Source: Balneola sp. MJW-20
GTDB taxonomy: Bacteria; Bacteroidota; Rhodothermia; Balneolales; Balneolaceae
Direction: 5' to 3'
Length of the DNA: 64,000 bases
Assembly (NCBI RefSeq): GCF_040811775.1
Contig: NZ_JBFNXW010000005.1
Coordinates: 1-64,000, forward strand
A program made the position numbers and the translations under genes. This document shows, in pieces, positions 1-10,300 of the stretch (within the stretch, counting starts at the first letter, position 1; the number at the start of each line of letters is the position of its first letter). Under the pieces are notes generated by a model. The model saw only the letters and a program-made list of their open reading frames with translations. It was not told where the DNA came from and searched no databases.

Positions 1-291
1 ATCACTCCACACAAACAGTTTGAGTGCGAGGTATACGTACTGAGTAAAGATGAGGGTGGTCGTCACACACCATTCTTTAAAGGATATCGTCCGCAATTCT
101 ACTTCCGTACCACTGACGTGACCGGAGCGTGTGAGCTTCCGAGCGGAGTAGAGATGGTCATGCCTGGTGACAACGTGAAGTTGTCGGTAGAGCTGATCCA
201 GCCGGTAGCGATGGAAGAAGGTCTGCGCTTTGCGATCCGCGAAGGTGGACGTACCGTCGGTGCAGGTGTGGTAAGTAAAATTCTGGACTAA
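1..291 (+). CDS. tuf: Elongation factor Tu, C-terminal 96 residues (5' truncated by window edge)
   Basis: The reading frame is open from base 1 to the TAA at 289-291 and encodes the last 96 residues of EF-Tu. These are domain 2/3 sequences typical of the family: the stretch around [20 protein letters not shown], the VMPGDNV motif, and the terminus [18 protein letters not shown]-Tu is the GTPase that delivers aminoacyl-tRNA to the ribosome. The start and the G domain lie outside the window. The tuf - tRNA-Trp - secE - nusG order that follows is the standard bacterial arrangement, so the identity is essentially certain. Confidence 0.98.
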   Translation: MTPHKQFECEVYVLSKDEGGRHTPFFKGYRPQFYFRTTDVTGACELPSGVEMVMPGDNVKLSVELIQPVAMEEGLRFAIREGGRTVGAGVVSKILD

Positions 292-317
292 CCTCCCTGA
301 GTTTACCAACAAACATG

Positions 318-356
318 TGCATTAGAGTAGTGGGCATTGCCTTCTACTCTTGTGCG
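318..356 (+). other. Hairpin between tuf and tRNA-Trp (processing or attenuation structure)
   Basis: AGAGTAG (324-330) pairs with CTACTCT (344-350). Inside it GGC (333-335) pairs with GCC (339-341), and outside it GCA/TGC can extend the helix. There is no T-run after it, so it is more likely an RNA-processing or pause structure separating the tuf mRNA from the tRNA than a strong terminator. The function is inferred. Confidence 0.35.
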
Positions 357-363
357 TGTTTAT

Positions 364-436
364 ACGGGCGTAGCTCAGTTGGTAGAGCACTGGTCTCCAA
401 AACCAGGTGTCGGGAGTTCGAGTCTCTCCGCCCGTG
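364..436 (+). tRNA. trnW: tRNA-Trp (anticodon CCA)
   Basis: A full cloverleaf can be drawn. The acceptor stem is ACGGGCG/CGCCCGT, the D-arm is GCTC...GAGC, and the anticodon arm CTGGT/ACCAG carries the loop CTCCAAA (anticodon CCA). The T-arm is GGGAG/CTCTC with loop TTCGAGT, and the discriminator base is G. The 3' CCA is not encoded. Position between tuf and secE is the usual one for tRNA-Trp in bacteria. Confidence 0.97.
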
Positions 437-454
437 CAAAATGAACTAAGGATT

Positions 455-637
455 ATGAGCAAGATTAATAAATTTTTTGACGGTGTTGTTAAGGAGTTCA
501 AGAAGGTCTCCTGGCCAACACAAAAAGAACTGGTCGATAATACGATCATAACTGTTGTGTTCTCCATCATACTGTCACTATTCATCTTCGGTGTTGATCA
601 GTTATACAGCACCGTACTAGAAGTGATATATCAATAA
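455..637 (+). CDS. secE: Preprotein translocase subunit SecE
   Basis: A 60-residue single-span SecE. It has an N-terminal amphipathic part (KINKFFDGVVKEFKKVSWPT, with the SecE signature EFKKVSWPT) followed by one transmembrane helix of about 20 residues starting near the IITVVF segment. SecE clamps SecY in the SecYEG channel. I chose the ATG at 455 because an AAGGA Shine-Dalgarno lies just upstream and the longer frame would begin inside the tRNA. The stop overlaps the nusG start (TAATG), implying translational coupling with nusG. Confidence 0.95.
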   Translation: MSKINKFFDGVVKEFKKVSWPTQKELVDNTIITVVFSIILSLFIFGVDQLYSTVLEVIYQ

Positions 638-1194
638 TGAGTAAAGAATTGACGCATGACTGGTATGTAGTTCGTTGTTTTTCCAGTCATGAAAAAAAAG
701 TAAAAGAGTTTCTTGAGCGCGAGATCGAAGACCAGGGTCTGGAAGATAAGATCGCAGAGATCCTTATCCCTACCGAGACTGTAGTAGAGATTCGTTCGGG
801 TAAGAAAAGAACCCGCGAGAAGAACTTTTTCCCTGGATATATCCTCGTCAATACACATTATGATGAAGAGGTTAATAACCTCATACAAAGTGCACCATCC
901 TGCCTGGGCTTTTTGAAAGTTGGGAAAGGACAAAGAGTGCCGACTCCATTGAAAAAGCACGAAGTTCAACGCATCATTGGGCGAGTGCAGGACGGTGGAG
1001 ATGATATGCGGAATATTGAAATCCCTTACAGTGAGGGCGATCATGTGAAAGTGATCTCCGGACCATTCAAGGATTTTGACGGAACCGTACAGGAAGTGAA
1101 TGCTGAAAAGCTGAAGCTGCGTGTACTCGTCAGTATCTTTGGACGTAAAACTCCTGTTGAAGTGGATGTGAATCAGGTTGAATCCGCCACCTGA
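637..1194 (+). CDS. nusG: Transcription termination/antitermination factor NusG
   Basis: A 185-residue NusG with the NGN domain first (DWYVVRCFSSHEKKVKEFLE; later NFFPGYILV) and a C-terminal KOW domain (YSEGDHVKVISGPFKDFDGT). NusG binds RNA polymerase through NGN and links it to Rho or ribosomal S10 through KOW. The length and domain order are standard. It begins on the last base of the secE stop codon and precedes the L11 operon, as in most bacteria. Confidence 0.97.
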   Translation: MSKELTHDWYVVRCFSSHEKKVKEFLEREIEDQGLEDKIAEILIPTETVVEIRSGKKRTREKNFFPGYILVNTHYDEEVNNLIQSAPSCLGFLKVGKGQRVPTPLKKHEVQRIIGRVQDGGDDMRNIEIPYSEGDHVKVISGPFKDFDGTVQEVNAEKLKLRVLVSIFGRKTPVEVDVNQVESAT

Positions 1195-1272
1195 AAAGAA
1201 CCTAGTTGATGCACATACTAGCTATTACGCACGAATAAACAGAAGTTATAATTAATAGGATCCTGAGAATCC

Positions 1273-1704
1273 ATGGCTAAAAAAGTTGAAAGAATCCTGA
1301 AACTCCAGATCGTTGGGGGGCAGGCAAACCCTGCGCCGCCAGTCGGACCAGCTCTTGGTCAGGCCGGAATTAACATCATGGAGTTTTGTAAAGCCTTTAA
1401 TGCTAAGACTCAGGAGAAAGCCGGAACCATCATCCCGGTTGAGATCACTGTCTATGCGGATAAGTCTTTTTCATTCAAGACGAAGACTCCTCCAGCAGCA
1501 GTTCTTCTCAAGAAAGCAGCAAAGATCAACTCCGGATCAGGCGAGCCTAACCGTAACAAGGTTGGTTCAGTAACCTGGTCTCAGTGCAAAGAGATCGCCG
1601 AAGAAAAAATGGAAGATCTCAATGCCTTTGATGTAGAAGCTGGTGCCGAGATGGTAGCAGGAACGGCTCGAAGCATGGGTCTTAGAGTAAATCGCGACAG
1701 ATAA
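1273..1704 (+). CDS. rplK: 50S ribosomal protein L11
   Basis: 143 residues. The N-terminal domain ([20 protein letters not shown]) and the C-terminal rRNA-binding domain ([20 protein letters not shown]) are both recognisable. L11 binds the 23S GTPase-associated centre. The 78-bp leader after nusG holds no obvious terminator, so nusG-rplK readthrough is likely. It is followed 9 bp later by rplA. Confidence 0.98.
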   Translation: MAKKVERILKLQIVGGQANPAPPVGPALGQAGINIMEFCKAFNAKTQEKAGTIIPVEITVYADKSFSFKTKTPPAAVLLKKAAKINSGSGEPNRNKVGSVTWSQCKEIAEEKMEDLNAFDVEAGAEMVAGTARSMGLRVNRDR

Positions 1705-1713
1705 GGAATTATC

Positions 1714-2412
1714 ATGGCAAACAGAGGAAAGAGATATCAACAGGCCGTGGCACTTATATCTCCGGAGATGGAATATTCTCTGGAAGAAGCGTGTGACCTG
1801 GTTAAAAAAACCTCAACGGTATCATTCGATGCATCCGTTGATCTGGACATCCGACTGGGAGTTGATCCCCGTCATGCCGATCAAATGGTGCGCGGAACCG
1901 TGAGCCTTCCCAACGGGACAGGTAAAGAGGTACGTGTTCTTGCTCTTGTAAACGAGAGTAAGCAGGACGAAGCCAGAGAAGCCGGTGCCGACCATGTAGG
2001 TCTGGATGATTATATCGCAAAGATTGAAGATGGTTGGGCGGACATCGATGTTATCATCGCTACGCCCGACGTAATGGGGAAACTCGGAAAATTAGGACGT
2101 TTCCTGGGACCTCGTGGATTAATGCCTAACCCTAAAAGTGGTACCGTTACAATGGATGTCGCTGACGCCGTTAAGACCGTTAAGGCCGGCCAGATCGACT
2201 TCCGTGTAGACAAATACGGTATACTGCATACTTCTATCGGGAAGATAAGCTTTGATGCTTCCGACCTGAAAGAGAATGCAGAAGCTTTCTTACAGACCGT
2301 TATGCGTCTTAAGCCGGCTTCCTCTAAAGGGCTTTACGTGAAAAGCGTATTTATGAGCAGTACCATGGGGCCAAGTATCCCAATAGCTAGAACCGCAGTT
2401 ACATCCCTATAA
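1714..2412 (+). CDS. rplA: 50S ribosomal protein L1
   Basis: 232 residues with L1 hallmarks: the central [15 protein letters not shown] motif, [20 protein letters not shown] near the N-terminus, and the [19 protein letters not shown] segment. L1 forms the mobile stalk at the ribosomal E site and in many bacteria represses its own L11-L1 operon. No clear L1 mRNA-binding mimic could be picked out by eye in the leader. It lies 9 bp after rplK and 18 bp before rplJ. Confidence 0.98.
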   Translation: MANRGKRYQQAVALISPEMEYSLEEACDLVKKTSTVSFDASVDLDIRLGVDPRHADQMVRGTVSLPNGTGKEVRVLALVNESKQDEAREAGADHVGLDDYIAKIEDGWADIDVIIATPDVMGKLGKLGRFLGPRGLMPNPKSGTVTMDVADAVKTVKAGQIDFRVDKYGILHTSIGKISFDASDLKENAEAFLQTVMRLKPASSKGLYVKSVFMSSTMGPSIPIARTAVTSL

Positions 2413-2430
2413 GAAGGAGGAATTAGAACA

Positions 2431-2952
2431 ATGCCTACTGCAGAAAAGCAAGCAGTTCTAAATGAATTAGCAGAAAAGCTGGAATCAGCGAAGGCGATCT
2501 ATATCGCTAACTATTCCGGTATGTCTGTTGCTGAAATTAATGAACTGCGAGGTGCATTTCGTAAGGGAGAGGTATTCTTCAAAGTATATAAGAATAAGCT
2601 GATGAAGCTTGCTATGGAAGAGGTCGGCGGTTACGACGACATCATTCCTTCCTTAGTAGAGCAGAATGCTTTTGCTTTTGTTGAAGAAGAACTATCTGCA
2701 CCCGCCAAGGTCCTTAAAGAGTTTATCAGCGAGAAGAAGAAGCCGCAGTTTAAAGCTGCAATTGTAGACGGTGACTTCTACGGTGAAGATAAGCTTGAAA
2801 CCCTGGCAGCAATGAAATCCAAAGCCGAGATCATCGGCGACATTCTGGGGCTGCTGCAAGCACCACTCAGCAATGTGGTCAGTGGCTTGCAGGCTCAGGG
2901 ATCAACCCTTGCAGGTGCTATCAATACCATCGCCGAGAAAGGCGCGGAATAA
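2431..2952 (+). CDS. rplJ: 50S ribosomal protein L10
   Basis: 173 residues with the L10 N-terminal domain (YIANYSGMSVAEINELRGAFRK, then FKVYKNKLMKLA) and a C-terminal helix that docks L12 dimers (ending NTIAEKGAE). A strong Shine-Dalgarno (AAGGAGG) sits about 10 nt before the ATG. The very short spacer after rplA leaves no room for the long L10 leader seen in E. coli, so autoregulation by an extended leader looks unlikely here. Confidence 0.97.
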   Translation: MPTAEKQAVLNELAEKLESAKAIYIANYSGMSVAEINELRGAFRKGEVFFKVYKNKLMKLAMEEVGGYDDIIPSLVEQNAFAFVEEELSAPAKVLKEFISEKKKPQFKAAIVDGDFYGEDKLETLAAMKSKAEIIGDILGLLQAPLSNVVSGLQAQGSTLAGAINTIAEKGAE

Positions 2953-3006
2953 CACCCTTATAAATCAACTAAGAATATTTACTTACAAAACAACTGGAGA
3001 TAAACA

Positions 3007-3384
3007 ATGGCTGACATCAAAGAACTAGCTGAACAGCTTGTCAACCTAACTATCAAAGAAGCTAACGAATTAGCTAACTTCCTGGAAGAAGAATACGATA
3101 TCAAACCAGCTGCAGCTGCTGTTGCAGTTGCCGGACCTGCAGGCGGCGGAGAAGCCGGCGGCGGAGAAGAGCAGACTGAGTTTGACGTGGTTCTGAACAG
3201 TGCAGGTGCTAAAAAGATCGCCGTTATCAAAGAAGTACGCGGCATCACCGGTCTTGGGCTGAAAGAAGCTAAAGAACTGGTAGACGGAGCTCCTGGAACT
3301 GTTAAGGAAGCTGTTTCTAAAGACGAAGCTGAGCAAATCAAAGCCAAGCTTGAAGAAGCTGGAGCTGAAGTAGAGCTCAAGTAA
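3007..3384 (+). CDS. rplL: 50S ribosomal protein L7/L12
   Basis: 125 residues. An N-terminal dimerisation domain ([20 protein letters not shown]) and an Ala/Gly-rich hinge around residues 35-55 lead into the factor-binding C-terminal domain ([20 protein letters not shown] ... [14 protein letters not shown]). L12 is the multi-copy stalk protein that recruits GTPase factors. The 54-bp spacer after rplJ contains a GGAGA ribosome-binding site. It is followed by a strong hairpin before rpoB. Confidence 0.98.
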   Translation: MADIKELAEQLVNLTIKEANELANFLEEEYDIKPAAAAVAVAGPAGGGEAGGGEEQTEFDVVLNSAGAKKIAVIKEVRGITGLGLKEAKELVDGAPGTVKEAVSKDEAEQIKAKLEEAGAEVELK

Positions 3385-3405
3385 GTTTTACTTAAGACGG
3401 TCTGG

Positions 3406-3435
3406 TAGCCAATATCGTGTAAACGGTATTGGCTA
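3406..3435 (+). promoter_or_regulatory. 12-bp hairpin between rplL and rpoB (candidate attenuator or processing site)
   Basis: TAGCCAATATCG (3406-3417) pairs along its whole length with CGGTATTGGCTA (3424-3435); one pair is a U-G wobble and the loop is UGUAAA. No T-run follows, so it is not a classic terminator. In E. coli the same gap carries an attenuator and an RNase III site that lower rpoBC expression relative to the ribosomal genes. A comparable role here is inferred from position and stability. Confidence 0.6.
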
Positions 3436-3516
3436 TTGGCGTCTATATTAATTCACCCCTTCATAACAGGGGTATGCCTGTTTAAATTACCTTCAATTTA
3501 AGAGGAGAGGTTCCTT

Positions 3517-6500
3517 TTGAGCACGAAGATGCAAAAAATTAAAAATACTGAGCGTTTGTCGTTTGGCCGCACTCAACACGTGCTGGACTATCCTGATTTT
3601 CTGGACATCCAGTTAGAGTCATTCGAGAAATTTGTACAACTTGATATTGCTCCAAATGAGCGAAAGAATCAAGGCTTACAACGAATATTTAACGAAAACT
3701 TTCCAATTCAGGACTCCCGTGAGACTCATATCCTGGAATTTCTCTACTACAATGTAGACGTTCCCCGATATACGATCAAAGAGTGTCAGGACCGGGGATT
3801 AACTTATTCTGTTCCTCTGAAATCAAAGCTGCGTCTTTCATCTGTTGATGAAAGCGATGAGGCTTCTGAGACTATCGAGCAGGAAGTGTTTCTGGGCGAT
3901 CTGCCCTGGATGACCAACCGAGGTACATTCATTATAAATGGTGCTGAGCGTGTAATCGTATCACAGCTGCATCGTTCTCCTGGTGTATTCTTCGGACAGT
4001 CTATCCACCCGAACGGAACTCAGCTGTATTCAGCCCGAGTCATTCCATTCAAAGGATCCTGGATCGAATTTACTACCGACATCCGCGACGTGCTCTGGGC
4101 CTATATCGACCGAAAGAAAAAGGTTCCTGCCACGACTCTGTTAAGAGCGCTGGGTTATTCTACCGACTTCGACCTGCTTAACCTGTTTGAACTCTCAGAA
4201 GAGATCAAATTCGGTACCAAGGCAGATTACAAGAAGAAACTGGTAGGTAAGCGTCTTGCCGAAAACATCGTCCATGAAGAAATGGAAGAAGTAGTTGACG
4301 ATGAGACCGGAGAAGTGACCGAGGCCCTGAACCGAAAAGTCATCTTCGAAAGAGATCATGAGCTGACCGAAGACGATTACGGCATGCTGAAAGAAGCTGA
4401 TACCAAGAAAGTTCTGGTACAGCATATTTCTGCCGAGGAGTCTGAGCGATCTGTGATCATGAACACCCTCCGTAAGGATCCGACCTGGGACGAGAATACC
4501 GCTCTGGGTGAGATCTACCAGCAGATCCGTTCCGGTGAAATGCCTGATCCTGAAACAGCCCGTTCCATCCTGGAAAGACTGTTCTTCAGTGACAAAAAAT
4601 ATGATCTGGGTGAAGTAGGACGTTACCGTCTGAACAAGCGCCTGAAGCAGGATAACGATATTGATGTACAGTATCTGACCAAAGAAGATATTGTAGCCAT
4701 CATCAAAGAGGTTATCCGACTTAAGAATATGAAATCTCAGGTAGACGATATCGATCACCTGAGTAACCGTCGTGTACGTACCGTAGGAGAGCAGTTAGGC
4801 CAGCAATTTGCAATTGGTCTTGCCCGAATGGCACGTACGATCAAAGAAAGAATGAACTCTAGAGATGCAGAGCAGCTGACTCCTCAGGATCTGGTAAATG
4901 CCAGAACCATCTCCAGTGTGATCAACACTTTCTTCGGTACGAACCAGCTGTCTCAGTTCATGGATCAGACTAACCCTCTGGCGGAACTGACTCACAAGCG
5001 TCGTATGTCGGCATTAGGCCCGGGTGGTCTTACCCGAGAGCGTGCCGGTTTCGAAGTTCGTGACGTTCACTACACACACTACGGCCGTTTATGTCCGATC
5101 GAGACCCCTGAAGGTCCCAACATCGGTCTGATCTCCTCACTATGTATTCATGCCAAAGTAAACGACTTCGGTTTCATTGAAACTCCTTACCGTAAGGTGA
5201 AGGACGGAAAGGTAACCAAGAACGTTGAGTATCTGGCTGCTGAGCAGGAAGATGAAACAGTGATCGCGCAGGCGAATGCTGAGATCGATACCAAAGGCCT
5301 GTTCAAGAACGAGACTGTTTTCTCAAGAATGAGAGAAGGAAACGTTAACCTGGCCAAAACGGACGAAATAGAATATATGGACGTTGCCACCAACCAGATC
5401 ACATCTCTGGCTGCGGCACTGATCCCATTCATTGAACATGATGATGCCAACCGTGCCCTGATGGGCTCGAACATGCAGCGTCAGGGTGTACCGTTACTTA
5501 GACCGGAAGCTCCGGTGGTAGGTACGGGACTTGAGCACCGTGCTGCACGCGACTCCCGTGCAATCATAACTGCTGAAGCCGATGGTGAAGTAGTATATGT
5601 AAGCGCAACTGAGATCCGCATCAAATACGACAGAACGGAAGATGAGCAAAACTGCTATTTCGATGGTGGTGTGAAGTCTTACGATCTGGAGAAGTTCACC
5701 CGAACCAACCAGGACACTTGTGTTAACCAACGCCCGATCGTAAGTATTGGTCAGAAGGTTAAAGAAGGTCAGGCTATTGCTGATGGTTGTTCTACTGAAG
5801 GTGGTGAGCTGGCACTGGGACGTAACCTGCTGGTTGCTTTCATGCCATGGAGAGGATACAACTTTGAGGATGCGATCGTAGTAAGTGAGCGCATCGTTCA
5901 GGATGATATTTATACCTCCATTCATATTACAGAATTCGAACAACAGGTTCGGGACACCAAGCGTGGTGAGGAAGAACTTACCCGTGAGATCCCGAATGTG
6001 AGTGAAGAAGCAACCCGTAACCTCGACGAGCGTGGTATTATCCGTGTAGGTGCGAAGGTTAATCCGGGCGACATCCTGGTAGGTAAAATTACTCCGAAAG
6101 GAGAGACCGACCCAACTCCTGAAGAGAAGCTTCTTAGAGCGATCTTCGGTGATAAAGCGGGTGATGTTAAAGATGCTTCTCTGAAAACACCTCCGGGCGT
6201 ATCCGGTACGGTGATCGATACTAAGCTCTTCAGTCGTAAACGCGATGAGCTGGTATCACGTAAAGAAGAAAAGAAACGTGTAGAGCAGGAAGAAGAAAGA
6301 CATACACAGCAGGTTGCTGAGCTTAATCAGCAGTGGGCTGATAAGATGTACTCTCTGCTCAGAGACAAAACTTCTCCGGGAGTATACGACTACTCTAATG
6401 TAGAGCTGATCCCTAAAGGCGAGAAGTACAAGAAATCAGTATTTGAAGAATTAGATCCGGTCAACATCAATGAGAACATTGACTGGGCTACGGATGAAGA

Positions 6501-7344
6501 GCTGGTTAAAATGGTCAGAAGACTGTTTGCCAACTACCGTGAATTACGCCGTGAGATCGACAGTGAAGCGAAGCGCCGTAAATTTGCGATCCAGGTAGGA
6601 GATGAATTACCTCCGGGCATCATCCAGAAAGCCAAGATCTATGTTGCCAAGAAGCGTAAGCTTCAGGTAGGTGACAAGATGGCCGGTCGTCACGGAAACA
6701 AGGGTGTGGTTGCTAAGATCGTACCTGTTGAAGACATGCCGTTCATGGAAGACGGAACCCCGGTAGACATTTGTCTTAACCCGCTGGGTGTACCTTCCCG
6801 TATGAACCTCGGTCAGATCTATGAAACCATTCTAGGATGGGCAGCTAAGAAGCTGGGTGTGAAGTTCGCTTCCCCGATCTTCGATGGTGCCAGCATGGAT
6901 GATGTGAAAGGAAAACTCGAAGAAGCAGGTCTGCCTCAGGATGGTCGTGTGACTCTCTATGACGGACGCTCCGGACAGCCTTTCGAACAAAAGACCACTG
7001 TCGGTTATATCTACATGCTTAAACTGAACCACCTTGTTCAGGATAAGATGCACTCACGGTCTATCGGGCCATACTCACTTATTACACAGCAGCCGCTGGG
7101 TGGTAAGGCACAGTTTGGTGGACAGAGACTCGGTGAGATGGAGGTATGGGCACTGTATGCTTATGGTGCTTCAAGTATCCTGAAAGAGATGCTTACCGTG
7201 AAGAGTGACGACGTTAAAGGTCGATCTAAGGTCTATGAAGCCATTGTGAAAGGTGAGAACCTGCCAGATGGTGATGTACCAGAATCATTCAAGGTATTAC
7301 TGCGAGAGCTTATGGGTCTCGGCCTTGAAATCCATATTGAATAA
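3517..7344 (+). CDS. rpoB: DNA-directed RNA polymerase subunit beta
   Basis: 1275 residues, full length. The rifampicin-pocket segment (LSQFMDQTNPLAELTHKRRM, followed by SALGPGGL) carries the ancestral Asp, His and Ser residues at the common resistance positions, so it reads as rifampicin-sensitive wild type. Other landmarks are PWRGYNFEDAIVVSERI and GDKMAGRHGNKGVVAKI (active-site lysine region). I take TTG at 3517 as the start because an AAGAGGAGAGG ribosome-binding site ends 6 nt before it; an ATG at 3529 is possible but poorly spaced. rpoC follows after 30 bp. Confidence 0.97.
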   Translation: MSTKMQKIKNTERLSFGRTQHVLDYPDFLDIQLESFEKFVQLDIAPNERKNQGLQRIFNENFPIQDSRETHILEFLYYNVDVPRYTIKECQDRGLTYSVPLKSKLRLSSVDESDEASETIEQEVFLGDLPWMTNRGTFIINGAERVIVSQLHRSPGVFFGQSIHPNGTQLYSARVIPFKGSWIEFTTDIRDVLWAYIDRKKKVPATTLLRALGYSTDFDLLNLFELSEEIKFGTKADYKKKLVGKRLAENIVHEEMEEVVDDETGEVTEALNRKVIFERDHELTEDDYGMLKEADTKKVLVQHISAEESERSVIMNTLRKDPTWDENTALGEIYQQIRSGEMPDPETARSILERLFFSDKKYDLGEVGRYRLNKRLKQDNDIDVQYLTKEDIVAIIKEVIRLKNMKSQVDDIDHLSNRRVRTVGEQLGQQFAIGLARMARTIKERMNSRDAEQLTPQDLVNARTISSVINTFFGTNQLSQFMDQTNPLAELTHKRRMSALGPGGLTRERAGFEVRDVHYTHYGRLCPIETPEGPNIGLISSLCIHAKVNDFGFIETPYRKVKDGKVTKNVEYLAAEQEDETVIAQANAEIDTKGLFKNETVFSRMREGNVNLAKTDEIEYMDVATNQITSLAAALIPFIEHDDANRALMGSNMQRQGVPLLRPEAPVVGTGLEHRAARDSRAIITAEADGEVVYVSATEIRIKYDRTEDEQNCYFDGGVKSYDLEKFTRTNQDTCVNQRPIVSIGQKVKEGQAIADGCSTEGGELALGRNLLVAFMPWRGYNFEDAIVVSERIVQDDIYTSIHITEFEQQVRDTKRGEEELTREIPNVSEEATRNLDERGIIRVGAKVNPGDILVGKITPKGETDPTPEEKLLRAIFGDKAGDVKDASLKTPPGVSGTVIDTKLFSRKRDELVSRKEEKKRVEQEEERHTQQVAELNQQWADKMYSLLRDKTSPGVYDYSNVELIPKGEKYKKSVFEELDPVNINENIDWATDEELVKMVRRLFANYRELRREIDSEAKRRKFAIQVGDELPPGIIQKAKIYVAKKRKLQVGDKMAGRHGNKGVVAKIVPVEDMPFMEDGTPVDICLNPLGVPSRMNLGQIYETILGWAAKKLGVKFASPIFDGASMDDVKGKLEEAGLPQDGRVTLYDGRSGQPFEQKTTVGYIYMLKLNHLVQDKMHSRSIGPYSLITQQPLGGKAQFGGQRLGEMEVWALYAYGASSILKEMLTVKSDDVKGRSKVYEAIVKGENLPDGDVPESFKVLLRELMGLGLEIHIE

Positions 7345-7374
7345 TTTCACTGTTAATAAATCGGAGGAAGATCC

Positions 7375-10300
7375 TTGCCAGTTACTAAAACATTAACAGT
7401 TACCAAAGACTTCAACAGCATCGGAGTATCCCTTGCTTCTGCTGAGACGATACTATCTCGTTCTCACGGTGAAGTCCTGACGCCAGAAACTATAAATTAC
7501 CGAACCTTCAAGCCGGAAATGGACGGTCTTTTCTGTGAAAAGATCTTCGGCCCGGTGAAGGATTACGAATGCCATTGCGGAAAATACAAGCGTATCCGCT
7601 ATAAAGGTATCATCTGCGACCGTTGTGGTGTGGAAGTTACCCGCAAAGCCGTGCGCCGAGAAAGAATGGGTCATATTACCCTGACCGTACCGGTTGTTCA
7701 TATTTGGTATTTCAAATCACTTCCTAACAAGATCGCTTACCTTCTTGGATTATCTTCCAAGAACCTGGATAAGATCATCTATTACGAGACTTTCGTAGTG
7801 ATCAATCCGGGTGTGGCCCGTGACCTCGGTTACGCCAAAGGGGACATGATCTCAGAGGAAGAGAAGTATGATATTCTCGACCAGCTGCCGGAAGATAATT
7901 ACGAGCTGGACGACGATGATGAGGATAAGTTCATCGTTAAGGAAGGTGCAGAAGCTATTGAAGCGCTTCTCGGCGACCTTGACCTTGATGAACTTGCTTA
8001 TCAGTTACGCTATGAAGTGAAGCATGAAACTTCGCAGATGCGTAAAAAGAAAAAACTGAAGAGACTTCAGGTCATTGAGTCTTTCCGTGCTGCAGCCCAG
8101 CACACAGAGAATCATCCTGAATGGATGGTACAGAGCGTGATCCCGGTTATTCCACCGGAACTGAGACCTCTGGTTCCTCTGGAAGGCGGACGTTTCGCTA
8201 CATCCGACCTGAACGATCTCTATCGAAGAGTGATCATCCGAAACAATCGTCTGAAGCGACTGATCGATATCAAAGCTCCGGACGTGATCCTGCGTAACGA
8301 GAAGCGTATGCTTCAGGAAGCAGTGGATTCACTTTACGATAACTCAAGAAAATCGAACGCAGTCAGAAACAATAACCGCCCGCTCAAGTCACTGAGTGAC
8401 ATGCTCAAAGGTAAGAGTGGTCGTTTCCGTCAGAACCTGCTAGGTAAGCGTGTTGACTATTCAGGTCGATCCGTAATTGTAGTAGGTCCTGAACTGAAAA
8501 TGCACGAGTGCGGTCTTCCAAAAGAAATGGCGGTGGAGCTATACAAGCCGTTCATTATCCGAAGACTGATCGAGCGTGGTTATGTTAAGACCGTTAAGAG
8601 TGCGAAGAAAGTAGTTGACCGTCGTGATGCGGTGGTCTGGGAAGTCCTCGAAAATGTAATCGACGGACACCCTGTAATGCTAAACCGTGCACCGACCCTT
8701 CACCGTCTCGGTATTCAGGCTTTCCAGCCGGTACTTATCGAGGAGAAGGCGATCCGTCTGCACCCGCTGGCATGTACCGCTTTCAACGCTGACTTTGACG
8801 GTGACCAGATGGCGGTTCACCTTCCATTGAGCCACGATGCTATTCTGGAAGCTTCCGTACTGATGCTGGGTTCCCATAATATTTTATCGCCTGCGAGTGG
8901 CGGACCTATTGCCGTTCCATCTCAGGATATGATCCTTGGCTTATACTACCTGACAAAGCCGGGTAATGAGCAGAAAGGAGAAGGTAAAACTTTTGCTTCT
9001 ACTACTGAGGTATTAGTAGCCTTCGATCAGGGTCAGATCGATATTCATGCCAAGATCAATGTTCGCGTACCTTTAACTAACGAAGAAGGGGAAGTGAACA
9101 ATGAAGTGATCAAGACCACTACAGGTCGCGTGATCTTCAATGAGATCGTACCTGAAGGCATTGATTTTATCAACCGTACCCTGGGTAAAAAAGAATTACG
9201 TACGTTGATCGGTGACATTCATGCCGTTGCAGGAACCGCTAAAACATCAGCATTCCTGGACGACATGAAGAAGCTGGGTTATGAGCAGGCAACGATTGGT
9301 GGACTGTCTTTCTCATTGGAAGACATCATCATTCCTGATGCCAAAGCTCAGCTTATTGATAAAGCCAAAGATGAAGTAACGGAGATCCAAGGCCGTTATG
9401 AAATGGGTTTCATCACCGATAATGAGCGTTATAATCAGGTAATTGATAAGTGGACCAGTACCACAAACCGTGTATCCGAAACACTGTTCCAGGCTCTTGC
9501 CAATGACAGAGAAGGATTCAACCCGGTATATATGATGGCCGACTCCGGAGCCCGAGGTTCCAAAGAGCAGATCCGTCAGCTGGGTGGTATGCGTGGACTG
9601 ATGGCAAAACCTCAGAAGAGTTCTCTGCAGCAGGGTAATGAGGTAATCGAGAATCCGATCCTTTCTTCTTTCAAAGAGGGACTGACGGTACTTGAATACT
9701 TCATCTCTACTCACGGTGCACGTAAGGGTCTTGCCGATACCGCTCTGAAAACGGCCGATGCGGGTTATCTTACCCGTCGTCTGGTAGACGTTTCTCAGGA
9801 TGTGATCATTAACGAGAATGACTGTGGTACCCTTAGAGGTATCCGCATGTCTGCTCTGAAGGACAATGAGGACATCATCGAGAAGCTCGAAGACAGAATT
9901 ATCGGACGAGTTTCACTGCACGAAATTCATGATCCGCTGACAGATGACCTTATCTGCGAAGCGAATCAAATGATCGATGAGGTTGTAGCCGGTAAGATCG
10001 CTGAAACTTCTATTGAAGAAGTGGAGATCCGGTCAGTACTAACCTGTGAATCTGCTCGCGGAGTGTGTGCCAAGTGTTACGGACGTGACCTGGCGCGCGG
10101 AACCGTTGTAGAGAAAGGTGAGGCTGTAGGTGTTATCGCTGCACAGTCTATTGGTGAGCCTGGTACACAGCTGACGCTTCGTACCTTCCACGTGGGTGGT
10201 ACTGCTTCCCGTTTGGAGGCTGAGTCTCAGCATAAGACCAAATTCGAAGGTAAAGTTGAATTTGAGAATGTCCGGGTTGTTGAATATGACGACGGTGAAG

